A stretch of 19,973 nt of DNA from positions 1 to 19,973 of the forward strand of contig JBGAOB010000056.1 in assembly GCA_044222045.1 (NCBI GenBank), in the 5' to 3' direction. The notes under the pieces were generated by a model, which ran no database searches, was not told the DNA's origin, and worked only from the letters and a program-made list of their open reading frames with translations. Source of the DNA: JBGAMH01 sp044222045 (GTDB lineage: Bacteria; Eisenbacteria; RBG-16-71-46). The position numbers were made by a program, and so were the translations under genes. Positions 8,626 to 15,635 of the stretch are shown here, one piece after another (position 1 is the stretch's first letter; each line of letters starts with the position of its first letter).

Positions 8626-8710
8626 GCATTCTCCCGGTCTGCGGCCGCGATGCGCCGCATGGAACCACGGGCACCGCGGCATGTCGAACGAGGGGCCGTG
8701 CGCGAAAGCC

Positions 8711-8719
8711 TGTGCTACC
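8711..8719 (+). promoter_or_regulatory. Possible -10 element in the cydA / SAM-transferase divergent region
   Basis: TGTGCTACC lies about 45 nt before the start of the SAM hydroxide adenosyltransferase and resembles an extended -10 (TG then TACnnT-like). No good -35 is seen. The 136-nt gap 8626-8761 must hold promoters for both divergent units, but nothing stronger is visible by eye. Confidence 0.2.
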
Positions 8720-8761
8720 GTTCGCGCACCCGCCGCCTCCACCCCCGCACGGAGTGCACCC

Positions 8762-9586
8762 ATGTCGCGCCCGATCGTCACGTTCACCTCCGACTTCGGC
8801 CACCAGGATTGGTTCGTGGGAGTGGTGCACGGCGTGCTCCACGAGCGCGCACCCGAAGCCCACGTGGTGGACCTGAACCACACGATTCCCGCCGGCGACG
8901 TCACGCGCGCCGCATTCGTGCTCGAGGCGGCCGCGCCCGACTTTCCGCCGGGCACCGTGCACCTGGCCGTGGTGGACCCCGGCGTGGGCACGGCGCGACG
9001 CGCGCTCGCCGTGGAAGCGCGCGGCCAGCGCTTCGTGGGGCCGGACAACGGCGTGCTCGAGTGGGCGCTCGCGGCGCCGGGCGCGGTGGCGCACTCGCTC
9101 ACCGAGGAGCGCTGGTTCCGCCATCCGCTCAGCCGCACGTTCCACGGACGCGACGTGTTCGCGCCGGTGGCCGCGCACCTGGCGCTGGGCGAGCCGCTCG
9201 CGAGCTTCGGCCCGCGCGTCCACGACGCCCAGCGGCTGGCCGCCACGCCGCTGGTGCGGCGGGCCGGCGAAATCGAGGGCCGCGTCACGTTCGTGGACCA
9301 CTTCGGCAACGCGCTCACGAACATCTCGGCGGCGGCACTGGCCGAGGCCTTCGGCACGCCCGTGCCGGGCGCCGAGCTGGAAGTGCACCTGTTCGACCGC
9401 TCGATCCCGGGCCTCGCGCACTCGTACGGAGACGCGCCGGTGGGCACGATCGTGGCGATCATCGGGTCGAGCGGCCGGCTCGAGATCGCGCAGGTGGGCG
9501 GGGACGCTTCGCACCGGCTGGGCGTGGGCGAGCGCGATCCGGTGATCGTGCGTCGCCGCGCCGGGAGCGCCGGAACCGGCGCATGA
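8762..9586 (+). CDS. SAM hydroxide adenosyltransferase (DUF62 family)
   Basis: A 274-residue member of the DUF62 / SAM-hydrolase family, related to fluorinase and chlorinase. It uses water-derived hydroxide to split S-adenosylmethionine into adenosine and methionine. Conserved elements: TFTSDFGHQDWFVG at 7-20; VVDPGVGTARR (70-80, the Asp and Arg of the family Asp-Arg-His triad); GPDNGVLEWAL (93-103); TFHGRDVFAPVAA (126-138, the triad His at 128); and FVDHFGNALTNI (177-188) with IIGSSGRLEIAQVGG (233-247) in the C-terminal barrel. The 21-23-residue halogenase-specific loop does not appear, so hydrolase is favoured. The ATG at 8762 begins exactly at the family N-terminus, with a weak GGAG ahead; the open frame upstream to 8624 has no homology and overlaps the cydA start. 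It is divergent from cydAB and alone in its unit. Physiological role is poorly known in the family. Confidence 0.92.
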   Translation: MSRPIVTFTSDFGHQDWFVGVVHGVLHERAPEAHVVDLNHTIPAGDVTRAAFVLEAAAPDFPPGTVHLAVVDPGVGTARRALAVEARGQRFVGPDNGVLEWALAAPGAVAHSLTEERWFRHPLSRTFHGRDVFAPVAAHLALGEPLASFGPRVHDAQRLAATPLVRRAGEIEGRVTFVDHFGNALTNISAAALAEAFGTPVPGAELEVHLFDRSIPGLAHSYGDAPVGTIVAIIGSSGRLEIAQVGGDASHRLGVGERDPVIVRRRAGSAGTGA

Positions 9587-9701
9587 CCGCTCGGCGCTCG
9601 ACTTCGGGCCCGCGCTGGACGATGAATGCAGGGTCATTTCGCCCCCCGAGGGCCGCCCGGGCGGCGCGCGGACTCCTTCTTCCCTCCTCACGATCGCGAC
9701 C

Positions 9702-11771
9702 ATGACCACACCGACCACCGCCGAGCCCAAGCCCCCCGTCGCCGCGCGCATCCCGCACCCCACCACGCTGCACGGCGACACGCGTCCCGACGACTACTTC
9801 TGGCTGCGCGACAAGCAGGACCCCCGGGTGATCGCGCACCTGGAAGCGGAGAACGCCTACACCGAGTCGGTGATGGCGCCCACGAAGGCGCTGCAGGAGC
9901 GGCTGTACGCCGAGATGCTCGGCCGCATTCAGCAGACCGACCTGTCGGTGCCGTACCGGAAGGGCGGCTGGCTCTACTACTCGCGCACGGAAGAGGGCAA
10001 GCAGTACGGCATCTTCTGCCGTCGCCGGGGCAGCATGGACGCGCCCGAGGAAGTGATCCTGGACGTGAACGCGCTGGCCGAGGGGCACGCGTACATGGCG
10101 GTGGGCGACTTCGACGTGAGCCCCGACGGCCGGTTGCTCGCCTACTCCACCGACAGCACCGGCTACCGCCAGTACACGCTGCACGTGAAGGACCTGGGCA
10201 CGGGGGCCACGCTGCCCGACGGCGCGGAGCGCGTGACCAGCCTGGCGTGGGCCACGGACAACCGCACGCTGTTCTACGTGCAGGAGGACGAGGTCTCCAA
10301 GCGCTCGCACCGCCTGTACCGGCACGCGCTGGGCTCGCCCGCGCACGACCTGGTGCACGAGGAGCCCGACGAGCGCTTCGAGATCGGCGTGGGCACCACG
10401 CGCGACGACCAGTGGATCGTGCAGACGCGTGGCAGCCACACCACGTCCGAGGCGCTGGTGCTGCGCGCGAGCGAGCCGCGCGGCGCGTTTCAGCTGATCA
10501 CCCCGCGCGTGCAGGACCGCGAGTACTACGTGGACCACCGCGAGGGCCTGTTCTGGATCATGACGAACGACCGCGGGCGCAACTTCCGGCTGGTCACCGC
10601 GCCCGAGGCCACGCCCGGGCCCGAGCACTGGACCGAGATCGTGCCGCACCGCGACGACGTGATGATCACCGGCGTCGAGTGCTTCAAGCACTCCGTCGTG
10701 ATCAGTGAGCGCGAAAACGCGCTGCCGCACATCGCCGTGATGGACCCGGCCACGCACGTCACGCGCCGTGTGAACTTTCCCGAGGCCGCCTACAGCGTGG
10801 GCCCGCACGCGAACCCGGAATACGACACGCCCACGTTCCGCTATGCCTACCAGTCGTTCGTCACGCCGCCGTCCGTGTACGACCTGGACCTGGCCACGCT
10901 CGAGTCGAAGATGCTCAAGCGCACGCAGGTGCTGGGCGGCTGGACGCCCGAGCCCTACGAGGTGGAGCGTGTGTGGGCCACCGCGCGCGACGGCGTGCGC
11001 GTGCCGGTGACGCTGCTGTACCGCAAGGGCACGCCGCGCGACGGCAGCGCCCCTTGCCTGCTGTACGCATACGGCTCGTACGGCATCAGCCAGAACGTCA
11101 CGTTCAGCTCGAACCGCTTCAGCCTGGTGGACCGCGGCGTCGTGTTCGCGCTCGCGCACATCCGCGGCGGCGGCGACATGGGCAAGAAGTGGCACGACGC
11201 CGGGCGCATGGCGCACAAGATGACCACGTTCGACGACTTCGTGGACTGCGCCGAGTTCCTGGTGCGCGACAAGCGCACGAGCAGCGACCGTTTGGTGATC
11301 CAGGGCGGCAGCGCCGGCGGCCTGCTGATGGGCGCGGTGACGAACCTGCGGCCGGACCTGTTCAAGGGCGTGCTCTCGCAGGTGCCGTTCGTGGACGTGC
11401 TCACCACCATGCTCGACACGTCGCTGCCGCTGACCGTGGGCGAGTTCGAGGAGTGGGGCAATCCGGCGATCGAGGAGCAGTACCGCTGGATGCGCGCGTA
11501 CTCGCCGTACGACAACCTGCGACCCGGCGCCTACCCCGCGATGCTCGTGAAGACGAGCCTGAACGACTCGCAGGTGGGCTACTGGGAGCCGGCCAAGTAC
11601 GTGGCCCGGCTGCGCACGCTGAAGACCGACGCGAACCCGCTGCTCTTCAAGTGCAACATGGGCGCCGGTCACGGCGGCGCGAGCGGCCGCTACGACGCGC
11701 TGCGCGAGATCGCGTTCGACTACGCGTGGATCCTCGGCACGGTCGGCGCGAAGGAGCAGCCGGCGCCGTAG
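9702..11771 (+). CDS. ptrB: Oligopeptidase B (prolyl oligopeptidase family S9A)
   Basis: A 689-residue cytosolic serine peptidase that cleaves short peptides after Arg or Lys. The N-terminal part (about 70-400) is the seven-bladed propeller that limits substrate size, and the C-terminal part is an alpha/beta hydrolase. The catalytic triad can be placed: S537 in IQGGSAGGLLMGAV, D622 in KTSLNDSQVGYWEPAKY and H657 in NMGAGHGGASGRYD. Family signatures include YAYGSYGISQNVTFSSNRFSL, AHIRGGGDMGKKWHDAGRMAHK, and VPFVDVLTTMLDTSLPLT followed by GEFEEWGNP. The last two are specific to oligopeptidase B rather than prolyl oligopeptidase. Length is typical (E. coli 686). No signal peptide. The ATG at 9702 gives a normal N-terminus, but no Shine-Dalgarno motif precedes it. 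It is followed by a 15-bp hairpin. Confidence 0.96.
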   Translation: MTTPTTAEPKPPVAARIPHPTTLHGDTRPDDYFWLRDKQDPRVIAHLEAENAYTESVMAPTKALQERLYAEMLGRIQQTDLSVPYRKGGWLYYSRTEEGKQYGIFCRRRGSMDAPEEVILDVNALAEGHAYMAVGDFDVSPDGRLLAYSTDSTGYRQYTLHVKDLGTGATLPDGAERVTSLAWATDNRTLFYVQEDEVSKRSHRLYRHALGSPAHDLVHEEPDERFEIGVGTTRDDQWIVQTRGSHTTSEALVLRASEPRGAFQLITPRVQDREYYVDHREGLFWIMTNDRGRNFRLVTAPEATPGPEHWTEIVPHRDDVMITGVECFKHSVVISERENALPHIAVMDPATHVTRRVNFPEAAYSVGPHANPEYDTPTFRYAYQSFVTPPSVYDLDLATLESKMLKRTQVLGGWTPEPYEVERVWATARDGVRVPVTLLYRKGTPRDGSAPCLLYAYGSYGISQNVTFSSNRFSLVDRGVVFALAHIRGGGDMGKKWHDAGRMAHKMTTFDDFVDCAEFLVRDKRTSSDRLVIQGGSAGGLLMGAVTNLRPDLFKGVLSQVPFVDVLTTMLDTSLPLTVGEFEEWGNPAIEEQYRWMRAYSPYDNLRPGAYPAMLVKTSLNDSQVGYWEPAKYVARLRTLKTDANPLLFKCNMGAGHGGASGRYDALREIAFDYAWILGTVGAKEQPAP

Positions 11772-11795
11772 CGGAACGCTCGATCGCACGCAGCA

Positions 11796-11829
11796 CGACG
11801 CCCCGGCGGAGCGGTCCGCCGGGGCGTCG
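11796..11829 (+). terminator. Strong GC hairpin after oligopeptidase B
   Basis: A perfect 15-bp stem, CGACGCCCCGGCGGA (11796-11810) with TCCGCCGGGGCGTCG (11815-11829), around a GCGG loop. It begins 25 nt after the ptrB stop. Twenty bases of the left side (from CAGCACGACG) and the whole right arm recur at 13771-13809. The rest of the gap 11830-12035 holds a possible TAGGTT -10-like hexamer at 11966-11971 and the GGAG ribosome site of the next gene, but nothing else recognised. Confidence 0.75.
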
Positions 11830-12035
11830 CGCGTCGCCCCCGCCGCGGCCGACCTCCGGCGTTCCTCGCCCTCGCCCGAGCCGTGCGCCATGGCCGCCTC
11901 GACGCGTTCGTCCCGCGATGGCCGCGTCGGGCGCCGGCCTCGCAACCGGCCCCGGGGGCACCCCGTAGGTTCGGCGCTCGCCGGGACCTCGGCGACGCGC
12001 CCGTTGCCGCGCTGACCTCGTCCGGAGAAACCGCC

Positions 12036-13751
12036 ATGACCCCGCGCGCCCCGTCTGCCGCACGGCTGCTGCCCGCGCTCGCCACGCTCGTCCCGCTGTT
12101 CGCGTCGACGGCGTTCGCGCAACACGCCCCGCCTCCGGCCACGCCCGTCGCGCTCGCGGACACGTCCCGGACGCGGCGCTGGGCACAGGACGTCGACTTC
12201 GTCGCCGACCGCGTGCTCACGCTGCACCCGCGGCCGTTCGGTCGCTGCTCCCGTGCAGCGTTCGATTCGGCCCACGCGGCGATCCTCGCCCACGTCTCCA
12301 CGTGGAACGACGCTCGACTCGGGATCGAGACCATGCGCTGGGTGGCGATGCTGCAGGACGGCCACACCATGGCGGTGGCCACGTTCCCGCCGCTCGGCTT
12401 CGACCGCGTGATGCCGCTGGTGCTGCGGCCGTGCGAAGACGGGCTGTTCGTCGCCGCCGCCGCGCCCGAATACGCCACGGCGGTGGGAGCGAAAGTCGTG
12501 GGCGTGGGATCACTCGACGCCGACGCGGCGCTCGCGCGCGTGCGCTCGATCACGAGTGGCGACCACGACCGCACGAAACTCGACCGGGTGCCGCTGTTCA
12601 TGATGCTGCCCGCGGCGTGGAAGGCGCTCGGGGCGACCGACGACGAAGGGCGCGTCACGTTCGAGCTGGAACGCGCCGGAGAGCGCGAGCGCGTGACGGT
12701 CGCGGGCGGCGCGCCGCCCGAGGGATTCCCGGAGGCCTATCTCGAGACCGAACCCCGGATCCCGGCCACGTGGAAGTCGGCCCGGCGCCTCCCCGCGGCC
12801 GGCGCGCCCCGCTGCGACCAGCGCCCCGGCGACGCGTGGTGGTTCGAGGTGCTGCCCGACTCGCAGGTGCTCTACCTGCGGATGCGCCGCATGGACGCGA
12901 TCTCGGGGGGCCGCACGGTCGCCGAGTTCTACCGCGAGCTGTTCGCGACCGTGGATCGGGTTCGCCCGCGCGCCCTCGTGGTGGACCTGCGCCACGATCA
13001 CGGCGGGAGCAACAACATCGTGGACGCGCTCGTGCGCGGCATCGTGCAGCGCCCGTGGCTCGACCGGCCAGGCGGCGTGTACGCCATGATCGATCGCGGC
13101 ACGTTCTCGGCGGCGATGAACGCGGCGGTGTTCCTCGAGGCCCAGACGCGCGTGACGTTCGTGGGCGAGCCCACCGCGGGCGGGCTCAACCACTACGGCG
13201 ACGCTGCCGGCGTCCACACGCCGAACGTCGGGATGCTCCTGCAGGTCTCGACGGTGCCCTGGCTGTCGCGCTTCCCGCAGGACGGCCGTCCGTGGATCGC
13301 GCCGCAGATCGCCGCCCCTTCGACTTGGGCCGACTGGAGCGGCGGCCGCGACACGGCGCTCGAAGCGGTGCTCGACGCGGTGGCGCACGGCACCCCGTAC
13401 GAGCGGGCGCTCGAGGCGGCGAAACAGCGCGGAGCCGACGCGGGGCTCGAAGCGCTGAATGCCTGGCGCGCGGCGCACCCGAATCCGTGGGAGACGAGCG
13501 CCACGGACCTCGCGGCGAAGTACGAGGACGATCTCCAGGACGCGGGCCGCTGGGCCGATGCGGTGGCGTTCGCCGACGTGCTGGTGAAGCGCAGCCCGGA
13601 CTCGGCGCTCGCGTGGCGCCTGGCGGGCAGCGCCCACGAAGGCGCGGGCGACCGGGCGAAGGCGATCGAGTGCTACCGGCGGACCCTCGCCCTCAACCCG
13701 CGCGCGCAAGTCGCGCGCATGATGCTCGAGCGGCTGGGCGAGAAACCCTGA
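12036..13751 (+). CDS. Secreted S41-family peptidase-like protein with C-terminal TPR
   Basis: A 571-residue exported protein. A Sec signal peptide spans 1-28, with AFA before Gln29 as the likely cleavage site and no lipobox. Residues about 45-270 form the family's helical and PDZ-like front part (MLQDGHTMAV near 105-114). The S41 protease core follows: LYLRMRRMD (279-287), VVDLRHDHGGSNNIVDALV (315-333), GTFSAAMNAAVFLEAQTRVTFVGEPTAGGLNHYGD (355-389, candidate nucleophile S358), and late SRFPQDGRPWIAPQI. Tetratricopeptide repeats occupy about 488-565, ending ALNPRAQVARMMLERLG. The ATG at 12036 has CGGAGAAA 7 nt before it, and the upstream open frame lacks a signal peptide. The usual NxGG of the DLRxNxGG motif is DHGG here. 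It stands alone between two copies of the same hairpin. Substrate is unknown; it may act as a periplasmic hydrolase or be inactive. Confidence 0.85.
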   Translation: MTPRAPSAARLLPALATLVPLFASTAFAQHAPPPATPVALADTSRTRRWAQDVDFVADRVLTLHPRPFGRCSRAAFDSAHAAILAHVSTWNDARLGIETMRWVAMLQDGHTMAVATFPPLGFDRVMPLVLRPCEDGLFVAAAAPEYATAVGAKVVGVGSLDADAALARVRSITSGDHDRTKLDRVPLFMMLPAAWKALGATDDEGRVTFELERAGERERVTVAGGAPPEGFPEAYLETEPRIPATWKSARRLPAAGAPRCDQRPGDAWWFEVLPDSQVLYLRMRRMDAISGGRTVAEFYRELFATVDRVRPRALVVDLRHDHGGSNNIVDALVRGIVQRPWLDRPGGVYAMIDRGTFSAAMNAAVFLEAQTRVTFVGEPTAGGLNHYGDAAGVHTPNVGMLLQVSTVPWLSRFPQDGRPWIAPQIAAPSTWADWSGGRDTALEAVLDAVAHGTPYERALEAAKQRGADAGLEALNAWRAAHPNPWETSATDLAAKYEDDLQDAGRWADAVAFADVLVKRSPDSALAWRLAGSAHEGAGDRAKAIECYRRTLALNPRAQVARMMLERLGEKP

Positions 13752-13774
13752 GCGAAGCCCGCGCCCACGACAGC

Positions 13775-13810
13775 ACGACGCCCCGGCGGATCGCTCCGCC
13801 GGGGCGTCGT
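13775..13810. terminator. Bidirectional terminator between two convergent S41 genes
   Basis: A perfect 16-bp stem, 13775-13790 with 13795-13810, around a TCGC loop. The stem is almost identical to that at 11796-11829; only the loop differs and one pair is added. It begins 24 nt after the TPR-S41 gene stop and lies 20 nt beyond the stop of the oppositely oriented processing peptidase, so it can serve both transcripts. Confidence 0.78.
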
Positions 13811-13830
13811 GTCTTGCGCGACGGCTGCCG

Positions 13831-15495
13831 CTACCGCTTCGCGGCGTCCTTCTTCTTGGGGCTGACCGCCGGCTTGCGCGGCGTTCCGGCGGCGTCCGAC
13901 AGGTCCACCGCGCCCGCCATCAGCTTCTGCGCCTTCGGGAACAGCTCCAGCGCGGCGTTCAGCTGCGTGTCGTCCTCGACGGCGATCTTGTAGCGCTCGA
14001 GCTGGCCCAGCGTGGCGCTCGCCAGTTCCACGCGCACCTGCCGCAGCAGGAACGGGCGGTCGGCGGTCCACACGCTGTCGCTGAGCGTGACCTTCTTGCC
14101 CTCGTAGGTCTTGCGCAGGTCCGCCCACTCGGCGTCGCTCAGCGTGAACGACTTGTCGAAGCTCTGGGGCGTCCACGTCTGGCCGGGGTGCTTGTTGATC
14201 CAGTGCGTGGCGAACTCGAACGCGCCGCGGCTCTGGATCACCTGCACCTGCGGCCGCGTCAGCAGCGGCGGGTCGTGCAGCACCACGTCGGGGTAGATGC
14301 CGCCACCGCCGTAGACCGGCCGGCCGGCCGCGGTCTTGAACTTGGGCCGCGTCGCGAGCACGGAGTCGGACGGCACGTCGTCCTTGAACGCGTCCTCGGT
14401 GTACTCGCCCTGGTCCTCGAACTTGGAGTAGTCGCGCTGGATGCCGCGGCCGCTCGGCGTGTAGTAGCGCGCGATCGTCAGCAGCAGCTTGCCCTCGGAG
14501 AGCTTGAGCTGGTTCTGCACCAGGCCCTTGCCGAACGTGTTGATGCCGGCGACGAGGCCACGGTCCAGGTCCTGCAGGCCGCCCGACACGATCTCCGAAG
14601 CCGACGCGCTGCCGTGGTCCACCAGCACCACGATCGGGCCGCCCGTCCACTTGTTCGGGCGGTTCGTGGAGTAGTAGTCCGCGTTCGCCGACGGAATGCG
14701 GCCGCGCGTGTACACCAGTCGCTTGTTCTCGGGCACGAGCTGGTCGAGCACGTCCACGGCCTGCGACAGCAGGCCACCCGAGTTGCTGCGCAGGTCGATC
14801 AGCAGCGACTTCATGCCCTGTGCCTGCAGCTTGGCGATCGACTGCTGCAGTTCGTCGCCGGTGGTCTGCGCGAAGCGGATCACGCGCACGTAGCCCACGC
14901 CGGGGCGGATCATGTACGAGTACGGGATCGACTCGATGGGGATCTTGGCGCGCAGGATCTTGAACTTCAGCAGCTCGGCCTCGCCCTCGCGCTCGATCGA
15001 CACCTCGACCTCGCTGCCCGTGGGGCCGCGGAGCGCCTTGAACACGTCGTCGTTCGTGAGGCCCTTCTTCAGCGGCTTGCCGTCGATCTCCACGATCTTG
15101 TCGCCGGCGCGGATGCCCAGCCGGAACGCCGGCGTGCCCTCGAGCGGCGACAGCACCACGATCTTGTTGTCCTGGATGTCGAACTGCACGCCGATGCCCG
15201 AGTACTCCCCGTGGAACTGTTCGTCCATCTGCTGGGCGCGCTGTTCGGGCAGGTACACGCTGTGCGGATCGAGCGTCTTCAGCATGCCGTCGATCGCGCC
15301 CTTGATGAGCTTGGGCGTGTCGGGCTGCTCGACGTAGTTCCGCTGCACCAGGTTGAAGACCTGCTGGAACAGGTCGAGCTGGCTCAGCATGTCGTCGGTG
15401 GCGCGCAGCGCCCTCGCGAAGCCGAAGCCGAGCGAGAGCGACAGCACCATCGCCACGATCAGCGGACCGCGCGAGGAACGGGACTTCTCGGTCAT
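13831..15495 (-). CDS. ctpA: C-terminal processing peptidase (S41A, CtpA/Prc type)
   Basis: A 554-residue membrane-anchored periplasmic serine protease that trims or degrades proteins from their C-termini. Basic residues then a hydrophobic helix at about 10-27 (GPLIVAMVLSLSLGFGFA) suggest an uncleaved signal anchor. LDPHSVYLPEQRAQQM (75-90) is the family linker. The PDZ domain spans about 98-180 (GIGVQFDIQ to LRAKI). The catalytic core has LLIDLRSNSGGLLSQAVDV (231-249) and VLVDHGSASASEIVSGGLQD (290-309), with the nucleophile at S298 by its spacing to the lysine. TFGKGLVQ (320-327) carries the general base K323, and YYTPSGRGIQRDY is substrate-pocket sequence. All catalytic residues are present. 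After residue 400 a roughly 150-residue tail, ending in Lys-rich PKKKDAAKR, exceeds the smallest CtpAs. The start at 15495 has GAGGAAA about 7 nt upstream. It is monocistronic and convergent with the TPR-S41 gene. Confidence 0.95.
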   Translation of the reverse strand: MTEKSRSSRGPLIVAMVLSLSLGFGFARALRATDDMLSQLDLFQQVFNLVQRNYVEQPDTPKLIKGAIDGMLKTLDPHSVYLPEQRAQQMDEQFHGEYSGIGVQFDIQDNKIVVLSPLEGTPAFRLGIRAGDKIVEIDGKPLKKGLTNDDVFKALRGPTGSEVEVSIEREGEAELLKFKILRAKIPIESIPYSYMIRPGVGYVRVIRFAQTTGDELQQSIAKLQAQGMKSLLIDLRSNSGGLLSQAVDVLDQLVPENKRLVYTRGRIPSANADYYSTNRPNKWTGGPIVVLVDHGSASASEIVSGGLQDLDRGLVAGINTFGKGLVQNQLKLSEGKLLLTIARYYTPSGRGIQRDYSKFEDQGEYTEDAFKDDVPSDSVLATRPKFKTAAGRPVYGGGGIYPDVVLHDPPLLTRPQVQVIQSRGAFEFATHWINKHPGQTWTPQSFDKSFTLSDAEWADLRKTYEGKKVTLSDSVWTADRPFLLRQVRVELASATLGQLERYKIAVEDDTQLNAALELFPKAQKLMAGAVDLSDAAGTPRKPAVSPKKKDAAKR

Positions 15496-15513
15496 GGATG
15501 GTTTCCTCTGTTG

Positions 15514-15635
15514 ACAGGCTACTGAAGAACCCGATCACTGCGTTGGCTCGGTCGCTCCTCGCTGCGACGTATCTTCACGATACGACTCGCTCGTCGCTCC
15601 CTCGCCGCCTAGTCCTCGGCTTCTTCAGCGCCTGT
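15514..15635. repeat. 122-bp fold-back (REP/MITE-like) intergenic element
   Basis: Inverted arms ACAGGC-TA-CTGAAGAA (15514-15529) and TTCTTCAG-C-GCCTGT (15621-15635) enclose a centre with its own hairpin, CGTATC-TTCAC-GATACG (15568-15584). The arms and the centre are concentric. Between them, the similar stretches GGTCGCTCCTCGCTGCG (550-566 past 15000) and CGTCGCTCCCTCGCCGC (592-608 past 15000) flank the centre as direct repeats. It fills the gap between the processing peptidase start and the aminotransferase, and the right arm overlaps the last codons and TGA of the aminotransferase. No transposase is present, so any mobility would need a helper elsewhere. It may also terminate aminotransferase transcription. 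Confidence 0.7.

Noticed and set aside
9652..9665. 14-bp perfect palindrome GCCGCCCGGGCGGC before ptrB
   Set aside because: Short self-complementary GC runs are expected often at this base composition. It has no loop and no supporting context as an operator or terminator.
6323..9781. Minus-strand open frame of 1152 codons running into cydB
   Set aside because: Only the last third is cydB, beginning at 7324. The rest is out of frame with cydA and antisense to the SAM transferase gene, with Arg/His-rich low-complexity translation.
15550..15608. Short direct repeats (TCGCTCC units) considered as a CRISPR-like array
   Set aside because: There are only two imperfect copies inside a fold-back element, with no regular spacers and no cas genes.
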